This document shows, one piece after another, positions 34,681-44,534 of a stretch of 64,000 nt of DNA. Both the position numbers and the translations under genes were made by a program. Source of the DNA: Vibrio sp. HB236076 (GTDB lineage: Bacteria; Pseudomonadota; Gammaproteobacteria; Enterobacterales; Vibrionaceae). The first letter of the stretch is position 1. Each line of letters starts with the position of its first letter. The stretch spans positions 682,001 to 746,000 of the forward strand of contig NZ_CP162602.1 of assembly GCF_040957575.1 (NCBI RefSeq), given 5' to 3'. The notes under the pieces are model-generated. The model searched no databases. It had not been told where the DNA came from and saw only the letters and a list, made by a program, of their open reading frames with translations.

Positions 34681-36975
34681 TTACTTCTTCAGCAGCCTCA
34701 ACCCATTGGCTACAACAAGTAAGCTTGCGCCAACATCAGCAAAAACTGCCATCCACATAGTACCCACGCCAGCAAAAGTTAGGACTAGAAACAGGGCTTT
34801 TATAGCAAGAGCAAAGCTAATATTCTGTATCAGTATTTGGTAGGTACGTTTAGACAAGCTGACAAATGTCGGGATTTTTCGTAGATCATCATCCATCAAT
34901 GCGACATCAGATGTTTCAATGGCGGTATCAGTTCCCATAGCACCCATAGAGAATCCAATATTTGCAGCCGCCAGCGCAGGCGCATCATTAATGCCATCTC
35001 CCACCATACCTATAACACCGTTACTTGAGTAAGTTTCAATAGTACGATACTTATCTTTAGGAAGCTGATTGCCATGAGCTTCGTCAATACCGACTTGAGA
35101 CGCAACTGCTGATGCGGTATGAGAGTTGTCTCCAGACAGCATGATCGTTTTAATGCCCAAATCATGGAGCTGTTGAACTGCGACACGACTACTTTCTTTT
35201 ACAGCATCTGCCACTGAAAATAGTCCCAGAACTTGGATACCGTTATGAAGCAATGACACGGTCTTACCTTGTTTTTCTAACTTAGAAATTTGGTTTTTAA
35301 TGTCCGCAGGTACAGTAAAGTGTCTCTCTACAAGGTTCTGATTGCCCAAATAATATTTTTGTTTGGCGATTGTTCCAGATACGCCTTCGCCTGCAATGGC
35401 TTTAAAATCGCCTACATCAATGCTTTTTTGAGTAGATAGCGCTGTGGCAATAGCGGTAGAGACTGGGTGGTCAGATAGATTTGTAAGATTAAACCCTAAT
35501 GAGCAAACAGAATCTTCTGTCCATTCGTTGAAAGTTATAACGTCAATCAACTTTGGTTTCCCGTAGGTAATCGTCCCAGTTTTATCTAAAGCTAGTGCTT
35601 CTAGTTTTCTCCCCTGCTCAAGATACACACCTCCTTTAATCAAGATGCCTTTACGTGCTGCCGCTGTCAGGCCGCTAACAATAGTGACAGGCGTAGAGAT
35701 AACAAGTGCACAAGGACAAGCAATCACTAACATAACAAGCGCTTTGTAAATCCAATCTAACCATTCGCCATACCCCAAAATGGGTGGTAGCACAGCAACT
35801 GCGAATGCAATCGCAATGACAGCGGGTGTGTAGATTTGAGAAAAACGATCAACAAAACGTTGAGTCGGAGCTTTAGCACCTTGAGCTTCTTCCACTGCAT
35901 GAATAATGCGTGCCAAAGTCGTATTGTGAGCTGTTGCGGTCACTCTATACTCAAAAGATCCAGCTTGATTGATCGTTCCTGCAAAAATTGAGTCACCTTC
36001 AATCTTATCGACTGGCATACTTTCACCAGTAATAGGGGCTTGGTTAATGGTGGTCTGCCCTTTAATGATATTGCCATCGAGACCAATACGTTCCCCAGGT
36101 TTGACTCTGACAGTGGCACCAAGTTGCACGGTTTGAGCATCAACTTCTTTCCAAGAGTTGTCTGATTGCTGAACTATCACCGTATCCGGTGTTAAACTCA
36201 TTAATGAGCCGATAGCGTTTCTAGCTCGGTCGAGTGATTTTGCTTCAATTAGTTCAGCAATAGTAAACAATACCATTACCATGGCCGCTTCTGGCCATTG
36301 ACCAATAATAAATGCACCAGTAACCGCAATACTCATCAATGCATTCATGTTGAGATTAGTATTGCGTATAGATATCCAGCCTTTTTTATAAGTTGTTAAC
36401 CCACAAGAAAGTACAGCAATTAATGCTAATGTGGCTTGAATCCACTCCGACATCCCCATCCAATGTACTACTTCCGACCCTATCGCTGAGATACCAGCCA
36501 AAGCCAATGGCCACAATGGTTTCTCCTTTTCATGAGGAACTTTGTGAACCTGACTTTTATCAGATACATCTGGCTCAAACCCAAGTGAACGGATAGCAAC
36601 TAATATTATATCCAAGGAATCTGTTGTATGAGTGACTGTTAGTACCCTTTGCATCAAATTGAATTCAAGGCTCTTTACCTGATTCATCCCGCCAAGCTTC
36701 TTTTGAATTAACTGCTCCTCAACGGGACAGTCCATTTGCATAATACGAATTTCAGTACGGACATCATTTCCTACCTTTTTAGAACCAGATAAGCTCTTAA
36801 GTTCGCTCGGAGTAGGCGTAGAACATGAACCACAGCCATTTTGATCATGCTGGAGAACAGTTTCAGTATGTTGATGATCATCCTTGTTCTCTTTTGTTAT
36901 ATGCGAATGGTTATGTGTTGAACTACAGCATGTACTTGTGTTCTCACTAAGATGTTTATCCGTACAATCACTCAT
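34681..36975 (-). CDS. zntA: Zn/Cd/Pb-exporting P1B-type ATPase
   Basis: About 764 residues. Histidine/cysteine-rich N-terminus (CTDKHLSENTSTCC, HNHSH, DDHQHTE, CGSC), one heavy-metal domain with MDCPVEE, then membrane CPC motif (IACPCALVIST), phosphorylation DKTGTIT, SDHPVS as the HP locus, and GDGINDAPAL. These mark a P1B-2 zinc/cadmium/lead exporter. ATG 36975 is favoured over three earlier in-frame ATGs because GAGATGATGAAA precedes it. Divergent from cadR; confers metal efflux. Confidence 0.94.
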   Translation of the reverse strand: MSDCTDKHLSENTSTCCSSTHNHSHITKENKDDHQHTETVLQHDQNGCGSCSTPTPSELKSLSGSKKVGNDVRTEIRIMQMDCPVEEQLIQKKLGGMNQVKSLEFNLMQRVLTVTHTTDSLDIILVAIRSLGFEPDVSDKSQVHKVPHEKEKPLWPLALAGISAIGSEVVHWMGMSEWIQATLALIAVLSCGLTTYKKGWISIRNTNLNMNALMSIAVTGAFIIGQWPEAAMVMVLFTIAELIEAKSLDRARNAIGSLMSLTPDTVIVQQSDNSWKEVDAQTVQLGATVRVKPGERIGLDGNIIKGQTTINQAPITGESMPVDKIEGDSIFAGTINQAGSFEYRVTATAHNTTLARIIHAVEEAQGAKAPTQRFVDRFSQIYTPAVIAIAFAVAVLPPILGYGEWLDWIYKALVMLVIACPCALVISTPVTIVSGLTAAARKGILIKGGVYLEQGRKLEALALDKTGTITYGKPKLIDVITFNEWTEDSVCSLGFNLTNLSDHPVSTAIATALSTQKSIDVGDFKAIAGEGVSGTIAKQKYYLGNQNLVERHFTVPADIKNQISKLEKQGKTVSLLHNGIQVLGLFSVADAVKESSRVAVQQLHDLGIKTIMLSGDNSHTASAVASQVGIDEAHGNQLPKDKYRTIETYSSNGVIGMVGDGINDAPALAAANIGFSMGAMGTDTAIETSDVALMDDDLRKIPTFVSLSKRTYQILIQNISFALAIKALFLVLTFAGVGTMWMAVFADVGASLLVVANGLRLLKK

Positions 36976-37006
36976 TTTCATCATCTCTATCATGTACTAT
37001 TATTAT

Positions 37007-37038
37007 CATTAAAAAGCCTGATCCAACTACAGAGTCAA
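37007..37038 (-). promoter_or_regulatory. MerR-type promoter/operator of zntA
   Basis: Minus strand: -35 TTGACT (37038-37033), 20-bp spacer, weak -10 TTAATG (37012-37007). The spacer holds an imperfect dyad beginning ACTCTGTAG and ending CAGGCT (37015-37035). The arrangement parallels the better palindrome of the metallothionein operon at 11.33 kb. Confidence 0.6.
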
Positions 37039-37056
37039 GAACTAAAAGGGGCATAA

Positions 37057-37506
37057 ATGAAAATTGGAGAACTCGCTAGACAGGCAGACTGTCCAGTAGA
37101 GACCGTTCGATACTATGAAAAGCAAGGGTTACTGCCTAAACCTCAAAGAGAAATGGAGAATAATTACCGTCGTTATGATGCCACCCACTTAGAAAGGCTC
37201 TTGTTTATCCGCCGTTGCAGAGCTTTGGATATGGCCCATGATGAAATACGAGCACTGTTGGAAGCGATGAACTCTGATAGTGTATCCTGCTCTCCCATTG
37301 ATACGGTTATTAGTCAGCATCTTGAGCATGTACAAGATCGAATCAAAGAATTGAAACTTTTAGAGGGCGAGTTGAAAAAACTGAGAAATGAATGTGATTC
37401 TAGGCGTTCGCTGGAAGAGTGTGGCATTGTAGAAAAATTAAATGCTAGCGAAAAGGTTATCTCTACGATTCCTAAAAAAAGCAAACATTTAGGTGGGGTT
37501 CATTAA
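37057..37506 (+). CDS. cadR: Cd(II)/Pb(II)-responsive MerR regulator
   Basis: 149 residues, RBS AAAAGGGGCATAA. MerR helix-turn-helix (MKIGELARQADCPVETVRYYE), then CadR-type cysteines: CSPIDTVISQHLEHV near residue 77, NECDSRRSLEECGIVEKL near 112-119. Divergent from zntA with the operator between them, so it should activate efflux on metal binding. Different subgroup from the MerR at 10.9 kb. Confidence 0.92.
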   Translation: MKIGELARQADCPVETVRYYEKQGLLPKPQREMENNYRRYDATHLERLLFIRRCRALDMAHDEIRALLEAMNSDSVSCSPIDTVISQHLEHVQDRIKELKLLEGELKKLRNECDSRRSLEECGIVEKLNASEKVISTIPKKSKHLGGVH

Positions 37507-38023
37507 AGGACTGGCTTCAATAATGGTATTCCAGTCGCAACTACAGTCAGTCAAGATTTACTGATACATTCGTGGAAGTTCAAATTGTCATAGGCATGCT
37601 AAACTATGAAATCAGTTTGTTCAAAACTCAGAATTGAGGCTCGATGTACTACATCTATACTTATTGAATGACATATTTTGAACCTCTAATGCTGGACTTG
37701 AACTAAATCGCGGTAATTAAAGCGCACGCTATTGTCCATTTAAGACAGATTTTATTTAAATTCCGTTTGTTCGAATCTTATTCACATTCCAGTTCATCAA
37801 ATGACGGAGTGCATAGCGAAACATCACTTTTTTTATACCAGACAAGTTACTACAAATGAGCCTCTAATTTGATTAACGCTAGTTAGCTTAGTCCACAAAG
37901 AAAAAAGCGAACCTTGTAAGGGTTCGCTTTTGAATTATTAGGAATTAACCAACTCCATTAAGATAACCATCTTCATTAAATCGTTAACCAACTTAATTAG
38001 TTATCCTCAGCACACCAACCCCA
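37507..38023. other. Intergenic region between cadR and gcvP
   Basis: About 517 bp without a supported gene. Apart from the terminator at 37903-37931 I find only AT-rich sequence with scattered stops in all frames; it may be the right junction of the accessory block. Confidence 0.6.
37903..37931 (-). terminator. Rho-independent terminator of gcvP
   Basis: AAAAGCGAACC arm pairs with GGTTCGCTTTT; on the minus strand a run CTTTTTTCTTTG follows. It lies 93 bp past the gcvP stop. Also able to stop plus-strand transcripts. Confidence 0.75.
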
Positions 38024-40885
38024 TCATTGATACTCTTCAATACTCGGGCAAGAACACACCAAATTGCGATCGCCATAGACATTATCGACACGGTTCACCG
38101 TTGGCCAATACTTATTGCCCTTCAAACCGTCGGCAGGAAAACACGCAATGGCTTGCGAATACGGATACGGCCACTGCGCCAGCACCAAATCAGCTTGGGT
38201 GTGGGGCGCATTACAGAGCGGATTGTTATCGGCTGGCCACACGCCTTGCTCAACGTGCTCAATCTCTTGGCGAATGGCAATCATGGCATCACAAAAACGA
38301 TCCAACTCGAACAAATCCTCGGATTCGGTCGGCTCAATCATCAAGGTGCCAGCGACCGGGAACGACATGGTCGGGGCATGAAAACCATAGTCCATCAAAC
38401 GCTTGGCAATGTCTTCTTCAGAGACACCGGATTGCGCCTTGAGCGGACGAATATCAATAATACACTCATGAGCCACTCGGCCTTGCTGACCGCGATACAA
38501 AATCGGGTAGTGGGGGGCTAAACGCTCGGCAATGTAGTTGGCACTTAAAATGGCCAATTCGGTCGCTTGAGTTAACCCTTTATCACCCATCATGGCAATG
38601 TAGGCCCACGAAATAGGCAAAATCGACGCTGAGCCAAAATCGGCCGCCGCCACCGCAAACGCTTGACCGTTTTCACCGCCTTCAATGTGGCCTGGTAAAA
38701 AAGGCGCAAGATGAGATTTTACCCCAATTGGCCCCATACCTGGGCCGCCGCCGCCATGCGGGATACAAAACGTCTTGTGCAAATTAAGGTGCGACACATC
38801 CGAGCCAATAAAGCCTGGAGACGTGAGCCCTACTTGGGCATTCATGTTTGCGCCGTCGAGATACACCTGACCACCGGCTTGGTGAACGCGCTCACACACT
38901 TCGGCAACGCGATCTTCAAACACGCCGTGGGTTGACGGGTAAGTGATCATAATCGCGGCGAGATTCTCGTGATGCTGCTCAATTTTGGCGTTGAGATCAT
39001 CAAGGTCAATATTGCCATCTTGATCGCACTTGACCACCACCACTTTCATCGACAACATCGAGGCGGTAGCCGGGTTGGTGCCGTGCGCTGAGCTTGGGAT
39101 CAAACACACATTGCGATGGGCCTCACCACGGCTGGCGTGATAGCGCTGAATGGCAATCAGCCCAGCATATTCACCACTGGCGCCGGAGTTCGGTTGTAAG
39201 GAAAAACTGTCGTAGCCGGTGATCTGACACAGCTTATCGACCAAATCTTGGGTTAACGCATGATAACCTTTGGCTTGGTCTTTAGGGGCAAACGGGTGCA
39301 AATTGGCAAACTCAGGCCAAGTAACGGCCAACATTTCCGTTGCCGCATTGAGCTTCATGGTACAACTGCCGAGCGGGATCATACCGTGAGTGAGAGAGAA
39401 ATCCTTATTCTCCAATTTTTTCAAATAGCGCATCATCGCGGTTTCGTTGTGATAACGATTAAAGACCGGATGAGTCAAATAGTCACTGTCGCGGCGACAA
39501 GAGCTCGGGATGGCAGCAAACTCATCTTGGCCAATGTGAGCCGATAATAGGTTCACGTCTGCCTCAACACCAAAGGCGGCAAGCAACTGCTCGATATCGT
39601 CAATTGAGGTAGTCTCATCACAACTGATGCCAAGCTGGTTTGGCAAGGTGCGCAAGTTTAACCCTTTGGCTAACGCCGCCTGATAAATGGCCTCGGTTTG
39701 CGCGCCAGTATTGACCGTAATGGTGTCAAAGAAATGGGCATTCGCCAAAGAAAACCCATTTTCTGTTAATGCCTTAGCAAGGATAGCGGCCATATGATGG
39801 GTACGACGAGCAATCTTCTTCAGCCCTTGTGGTCCGTGGTAGACGGCGTAAAATGCTGCCATATTGGCTAACAAGGCTTGCGCGGTACAAATGTTCGACA
39901 TCGCTTTTTCACGGCGAATGTGCTGCTCACGGGTTTGCATGGCCATGCGAAGGGCAGGTTCACCATGGCGATCCACGGACACACCAATGATACGCCCAGG
40001 CATACTGCGCTTAAATTTATCTCGGGTCGACATAAAGGCAGCATGAGGGCCGCCATAACCCATAGGCACACCAAAACGCTGACTCGAGCCGACGACCACA
40101 TCGGCGCCCATCTCACCAGGCGGGGTCAATAAAGTGCAAGCCAGCAGATCGCAAGACACAGTCACCAAGGCTTTGTGTTGATGACACTGTGCAATCACAT
40201 CGGTTAAATCGCGAACCTCGCCTAACGTACCTGGGTATTGTAAAAACGCGCCGTAACACTCAGTGCTCTCGAGTTGCTGCACATCACCAATCACCAATTC
40301 AATATCGAGGTAATACGCGCGGGTTTTTAATACCTCAATGGTCTGAGGGTGCGTTTGGTCATCGACAAAAAAGCACTTGCTCTTACTCTTACTGGCACGA
40401 AAACACAGCGTCATTGCCTCGGCCGCGGCGGTGGCTTCATCGAGTAAAGACGCATTGGCGATGTCCATGGCGGTGAGATCCATCACCATTTGCTGAAAGT
40501 TGAGTAAGGCTTCTAAACGGCCTTGAGAGATCTCGGGTTGATAGGGCGTGTAAGCGGTGTACCAACCTGGGTTTTCCAGCACGTTGCGCAAAATAACATT
40601 GGGGGTCACGGTGTCGTAATACCCTTGGCCAATGAAACTGCGATTTAGGGTGTTAAGATCAGCGTAAGATTGTAACGCCTCGATGGCTCCGCGCTCGCTT
40701 AACCCTGCCCCTAAATTGAGGTGATCACTGACGCGAATACTCGACGGTATCGTTTGCGCGATCAAATCCGATAAAGACTCGAGTTGCAGTGCCGCTAACA
40801 TCCGCTGTTGCTGTGACGCGTCAGGGCCGTTATGGCGGGATATAAATTCATTGTCAGTGTGCAAAGTTTGCAGTAAATCACTCAT
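38024..40885 (-). CDS. gcvP: Glycine dehydrogenase (decarboxylating), P-protein
   Basis: 953 residues, full-length single-chain P-protein. Decarboxylates glycine and loads the aminomethyl group on the lipoyl arm of GcvH. N-terminal [10 protein letters not shown], glycine-rich [17 protein letters not shown] with the PLP lysine (about residue 700), and [16 protein letters not shown] before ATG. Follows gcvH by 40 bp in the same minus-strand operon. Confidence 0.97.
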   Translation of the reverse strand: MSDLLQTLHTDNEFISRHNGPDASQQQRMLAALQLESLSDLIAQTIPSSIRVSDHLNLGAGLSERGAIEALQSYADLNTLNRSFIGQGYYDTVTPNVILRNVLENPGWYTAYTPYQPEISQGRLEALLNFQQMVMDLTAMDIANASLLDEATAAAEAMTLCFRASKSKSKCFFVDDQTHPQTIEVLKTRAYYLDIELVIGDVQQLESTECYGAFLQYPGTLGEVRDLTDVIAQCHQHKALVTVSCDLLACTLLTPPGEMGADVVVGSSQRFGVPMGYGGPHAAFMSTRDKFKRSMPGRIIGVSVDRHGEPALRMAMQTREQHIRREKAMSNICTAQALLANMAAFYAVYHGPQGLKKIARRTHHMAAILAKALTENGFSLANAHFFDTITVNTGAQTEAIYQAALAKGLNLRTLPNQLGISCDETTSIDDIEQLLAAFGVEADVNLLSAHIGQDEFAAIPSSCRRDSDYLTHPVFNRYHNETAMMRYLKKLENKDFSLTHGMIPLGSCTMKLNAATEMLAVTWPEFANLHPFAPKDQAKGYHALTQDLVDKLCQITGYDSFSLQPNSGASGEYAGLIAIQRYHASRGEAHRNVCLIPSSAHGTNPATASMLSMKVVVVKCDQDGNIDLDDLNAKIEQHHENLAAIMITYPSTHGVFEDRVAEVCERVHQAGGQVYLDGANMNAQVGLTSPGFIGSDVSHLNLHKTFCIPHGGGGPGMGPIGVKSHLAPFLPGHIEGGENGQAFAVAAADFGSASILPISWAYIAMMGDKGLTQATELAILSANYIAERLAPHYPILYRGQQGRVAHECIIDIRPLKAQSGVSEEDIAKRLMDYGFHAPTMSFPVAGTLMIEPTESEDLFELDRFCDAMIAIRQEIEHVEQGVWPADNNPLCNAPHTQADLVLAQWPYPYSQAIACFPADGLKGNKYWPTVNRVDNVYGDRNLVCSCPSIEEYQ

Positions 40886-40925
40886 GGGACAGCCTTAATT
40901 CCATTAATGTCAACGTAGGGGAGGG

Positions 40926-41306
40926 TTATTCTTCTTCGATGGTCGCTAAATAGACATCTGCGGCTTGCAAATTGTCTAACTCACTGTGATCGGCAAGCTT
41001 AATTTTGGCAATCCAACCGTCTTCATAAGGCGAATCATTGATAAGCTCTGGGCTGTCTTCTAAATCTTCGTTCACCTCAATGATCACCCCAGAGACTGGC
41101 GCATAAATATCGGACGCGGCTTTTACCGATTCGACCAACGAAAAATTATCGCCCGCCTCAACCTCTTGCTCTAACTCTGGTAATTCAACAAACACCACAT
41201 CACCGAGCATGGATTGTGCGTGTTCAGAAATGCCGACCGTGACCGTGCCATCGCCATTGTCTCTCACCCATTCGTGGCTTTGTGAAAATTTCAGTGTCGT
41301 CTCCAT
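40926..41306 (-). CDS. gcvH: Glycine cleavage system H protein
   Basis: 126 residues. Lipoyl-lysine in [18 protein letters not shown] near residue 62; N-terminal [20 protein letters not shown]. Shuttles the aminomethyl group between GcvP and GcvT. First gene of gcvH-gcvP, divergent from the XRE regulator. Closely similar to the second gcvH copy at 43.6 kb. Confidence 0.96.
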   Translation of the reverse strand: METTLKFSQSHEWVRDNGDGTVTVGISEHAQSMLGDVVFVELPELEQEVEAGDNFSLVESVKAASDIYAPVSGVIIEVNEDLEDSPELINDSPYEDGWIAKIKLADHSELDNLQAADVYLATIEEE

Positions 41307-41505
41307 TGCAACATGCTCCTTGTATCACCGTCATTGTGGTGTGAATTGTGGGATGAGTGGATCACATAGGTTTACCGAGTGAATCCTTGCGGACAAACCG
41401 AAAACGACCTGTGAGATCACTCCATTTTTTAATCAATTATTACGCCAATAGCAGTAATGATCGAGCAATAAACATACCGATTAATCACAATGAATTCAAT
41501 AAAAA

Positions 41506-41521
41506 GTTTCTTATAGGAAAC
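41506..41521. promoter_or_regulatory. Palindromic operator upstream of the XRE-cupin regulator
   Basis: GTTTCTTATAGGAAAC; one mismatch from the perfect palindrome before gcvT. It lies 84 bp before the regulator start within the 300-bp divergent gcvH/regulator region. Confidence 0.65.
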
Positions 41522-41605
41522 ATTAGTGAATTTAAAGCCAACCAACTACCGTTTATGGCAATATGCGGTATGATAAGAAAAAGACAAATAAACATGAGAA
41601 TCGCC

Positions 41606-42229
41606 ATGGAGAATGACATCCAAGATGAATACCCGTCATTAAAATTAGAAAAGCAATCAGACAGCGCAGTCGAGCCGTTAAAACTTGGTGAGCGCATCAA
41701 AGACATTCGTCAAACCCTCAATTACACCTTAGAAGACGTGAGTCAACGCACCGGTTTGGCGCGCTCAACCCTGAGTAAAATAGAGAACGAGCAAATTTCT
41801 CCAACCTTTCAAGCGATGCAGAAATTAGCGCAAGGGTTATCGATTGGCATGCCGCAGTTATTTGCGCCGCCGAAAAAGCGACAAGCGATGGGCCGCCGTG
41901 ACATCACGCGTGTAAATGAAGGTAAGCCACACCCGACGCAAACCTATGAACACGAATTGTTGGCAACGGATTTATCGAATAAAAAGATGATGCCATTTAA
42001 GAGCCGAATTCGAGCCAGACACTTTGATGATTTCCCCGATTGGGTGCGCCATGATGGTGAAGAATTTCTGCTCATTTTAGAAGGCGAGGTAACACTGTTT
42101 ACCGAGTTTTATGAACCCTTGTCACTGTGCGAAGGCGATTCGGTTTACTACGACGCCAACATGGGGCACATGCTGATTTCCACCAGTCAAGAAGACGCCT
42201 TGATTCTTTGGGTAACCTCAAACGGTTAA
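41606..42229 (+). CDS. XRE-family regulator with cupin domain (glycine cleavage locus)
   Basis: 207 residues from ATG 41606; ATG 41594 is an alternative, and the longer frame runs through the operator. Helix-turn-helix of the 434 Cro type (LGERIKDIRQTLNYTLEDVS, TGLARSTLSKIENEQISPT; about 27-80) and a C-terminal cupin (DGEEFLLILEGEVTLFTEFYEPLSLCEGDSVYYDANMGH in parts, 130-200). Placed between gcvH-gcvP and gcvT, it probably senses glycine or a related metabolite and binds the GTTTCCTATAGGAAAC element. Functional link inferred. Confidence 0.9.
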   Translation: MENDIQDEYPSLKLEKQSDSAVEPLKLGERIKDIRQTLNYTLEDVSQRTGLARSTLSKIENEQISPTFQAMQKLAQGLSIGMPQLFAPPKKRQAMGRRDITRVNEGKPHPTQTYEHELLATDLSNKKMMPFKSRIRARHFDDFPDWVRHDGEEFLLILEGEVTLFTEFYEPLSLCEGDSVYYDANMGHMLISTSQEDALILWVTSNG

Positions 42230-42352
42230 AGTCACACCGATATGGCATGCACCAAGCGTGATCGTGCTTGCCTTCATTGAGTGAGGTCGCGTTTAAAGCG
42301 ACGGCTTTTTAACCATGCTCGCTTGACGAGCGGCAGAGAACATGGTTTATTT

Positions 42353-42368
42353 GTTTCCTATAGGAAAC
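42353..42368. promoter_or_regulatory. Palindromic operator upstream of gcvT
   Basis: GTTTCCTATAGGAAAC, perfect 16-bp palindrome, 25 bp before the gcvT start, overlapping the likely promoter region. Same element precedes the XRE-cupin gene. Confidence 0.7.
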
Positions 42369-42393
42369 TTATGCTTTGATAGGGAGATCACCC

Positions 42394-43524
42394 ATGACCG
42401 ACGATGTGTTACTACAAACGCCACTTCACTCACTGCACCTAGAAGCGGGGGCGAAAATGGTGCCCTTTGCGGGTTACGCCATGCCAGTACAGTATCCACT
42501 GGGAGTAAAAAAAGAGCACCTGCACACTCGAGAGCACGCTGGCCTGTTTGATGTTTCACACATGGGCCAAATTTTGGTGTCAGGGGATGACGCTGTGTCA
42601 CTGCTTGAGACCTTGATCCCCATCGATGTCGAAGCGCTTGCGGTCGGCAAACAAAAATACGGCCTGTTTACCGCTGACACTGGCGGCATACTCGATGATC
42701 TCATGGTAGCAAGATTAGGCGAAAGCGAGTTTTTACTGGTGGTTAACGCCGCAACCAAAGCCGCTGACTACCAACACCTGCTTGCCCACAGCGCCTCGTT
42801 TTCCCAAATCAGTGTGACGGCATTAGACGATCGCGCGCTGCTGGCATTACAAGGGCCGCAAGCGGTTGACGTGTTGTCATCGATTTTTCCGGCGGTTGCC
42901 AGCATGCGTTTTATGGACGTGGTTACCCAAGAGTATAGCGGTGAATCTTTTGTCATCAGCCGCAGCGGTTACACCGGTGAAGATGGCTATGAAATCTTAC
43001 TGCCCGCCACTCAAGCGACAGACTTTGCCAAACAACTGCTCAGCTTTGACGCGTGTCAATGGATTGGGTTAGGGGCGCGCGATTCACTGCGTCTTGAGGC
43101 GGGGTTGTGTTTATACGGCCACGACATCAATGCTAACACCACACCGATTGAAGCGGCGTTATCTTGGGCGATCAGCCCGTCAAGACGCACTGGGGGCAGT
43201 AAAAGCGGTGGCTTTATCGGCGCTGATGTGATCTTAGCGCAAAGCCAACAAAATACCTTAAAACAAAAAAGAGTCGGCTTGATTGGAGAAGCCAAAGCGC
43301 CCGTGCGGGAAGGGTGTTTGTTGTTTGATCAAAACGACCAACAGATTGGTCACGTGACCAGCGGTACCAGCGGCCCGACGGTCGGCAAGCCGATTTCCAT
43401 GGGCTATATCGACGCGCAATACGCCAAGCTCGGCGAAGTGGTATTTGCCGAAGTGAGAGGAAAAAAGCTTGCCATGACAGTCAGTAAAATGCCTTTTGTG
43501 CCAGCGAATTACTTCCGAGGCTAA
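42394..43524 (+). CDS. gcvT: Glycine cleavage system T protein (aminomethyltransferase)
   Basis: 376 residues from ATG 42394, with GGGAG upstream. Transfers the methylene group from aminomethyl-GcvH to tetrahydrofolate, releasing ammonia. FAGYAMPVQYP, FDVSHMGQ, TADTGGILDDLMV and RSGYTGEDGYEI are typical; the catalytic aspartate lies in the GLGARDSLRLEAGL segment. Transcribed separately from gcvH-gcvP but next to its regulator. Confidence 0.96.
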   Translation: MTDDVLLQTPLHSLHLEAGAKMVPFAGYAMPVQYPLGVKKEHLHTREHAGLFDVSHMGQILVSGDDAVSLLETLIPIDVEALAVGKQKYGLFTADTGGILDDLMVARLGESEFLLVVNAATKAADYQHLLAHSASFSQISVTALDDRALLALQGPQAVDVLSSIFPAVASMRFMDVVTQEYSGESFVISRSGYTGEDGYEILLPATQATDFAKQLLSFDACQWIGLGARDSLRLEAGLCLYGHDINANTTPIEAALSWAISPSRRTGGSKSGGFIGADVILAQSQQNTLKQKRVGLIGEAKAPVREGCLLFDQNDQQIGHVTSGTSGPTVGKPISMGYIDAQYAKLGEVVFAEVRGKKLAMTVSKMPFVPANYFRG

Positions 43525-43570
43525 GGAGTTCCGAGGCTAATCCGCTTTGTAAAAAGAGCACAACGCAAAA

Positions 43571-43600
43571 GCCCCTCTGGTATGAGGGGCTTGTTTTATC
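43571..43600. terminator. Bidirectional terminator between gcvT and second gcvH
   Basis: AAGCCCCTC / GAGGGGCTT arms (43571-43579, 43586-43594), six-base loop, GTTTTA on the plus side and CTTTTG on the minus side. Confidence 0.8.
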
Positions 43601-43635
43601 CATGGTCGAACGGCGCTCAATGGGTCATCGCCGAA

Positions 43636-44019
43636 CTACTCCTCATCTTCCACTGCGGCTTGATAGCTTTCAATGTCTTTGAGATCGTCAAGCTCAGCGG
43701 GGTCAGCAATACGAATAATCGCAATCCAGCCAGCTTCATAAGGATCGTCATTGATAAGTTCGGGGGTGGATTCTAAATCTTCATTGACCTCAATGATTTC
43801 GCCGCTGATCGGCGCGTAAATATCCGAAGCCGCTTTCACCGATTCAACCAAAGAAAAATTTTCTCCCGCTTCCACTTCGTTGCCTATCTCAGGTAAATCG
43901 ATAAAAACCACATCACCGAGCATACTTTGCGCATGCTCAGAAATACCCAACGTCGCGGTGCCATCACCGTTATCGCGAACCCACTCATGACTGTCACTAA
44001 AACGCAATTGACTCTCCAT
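43636..44019 (-). CDS. gcvH: Second glycine cleavage H protein
   Basis: 127 residues from ATG 44019 ([20 protein letters not shown]); the open frame extends 26 codons upstream without RBS. Lipoyl motif [16 protein letters not shown] is intact. Very close to the gcvH at 40.9 kb, differing mainly in the C-terminal third, so a tandem-locus paralogue. It lies convergent to gcvT and outside the gcvHP operon, suggesting separate regulation or a lipoate-relay role. Confidence 0.94.
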   Translation of the reverse strand: MESQLRFSDSHEWVRDNGDGTATLGISEHAQSMLGDVVFIDLPEIGNEVEAGENFSLVESVKAASDIYAPISGEIIEVNEDLESTPELINDDPYEAGWIAIIRIADPAELDDLKDIESYQAAVEDEE

Positions 44020-44534
44020 ACTCTCTTCCCCTAATACGTGCGGCAACGGTTTTGCCCAGATGTTGGTAATGGCCAAACGCGATTGTCTCTTTGACATTCA
44101 ACTCATTAGCCGTGATTTTTCCTGAGTGTAGACAGGCTTAGTGGGCTGTGCGAATAATAAACCTCCAATCTGTGAGTTATGACCACTTGGTTGAATATTT
44201 CTTTTTATCGGTAATCCCTTTATGCTGAGTAGAATAAAAACGGAACGCTCATTGGCTGATGGTGCGACTTGGGTTCCGTTAAATGCCATTGTTTATTGGG
44301 TTATTGGGTTATTGGGTTATTGGCTAAGGAAACGACCGCGAGCAACCTATCATCATTGCATCGATGGCAGCCAAGACAAGGTTTCTGAGTGGTTTCTCGA
44401 GGCATGGAGCGCATTGCTCGGCCGCGCAGATAACGTCCACCAATCAGGCTTAATATCACAGAATGATGATGAACGGTTTACGAAAAGCCGGTATGGCATA
44501 CACTTAGATCATGAGTATACGGAACGGAAAGCGG
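44020..44534. other. Intergenic region with 8-bp repeat upstream of the protease gene
   Basis: 515 bp. Holds four copies of TTATTGGG (44293-44324, last copy TTATTGGC) and presumably the promoters of gcvH2 and the protease. A plus-strand open frame of 126 residues spans it and enters the protease gene, but it lacks an RBS and is partly made of the repeat, so I do not call it a gene. Confidence 0.7.

Noticed and set aside
41307..41605. Possible glycine riboswitch upstream of gcvH or the regulator
   Set aside because: The conserved aptamer segments (such as the GGAGAGA and CGAAGGnGCAA type blocks) were not found on either strand here or at 42230-42393.
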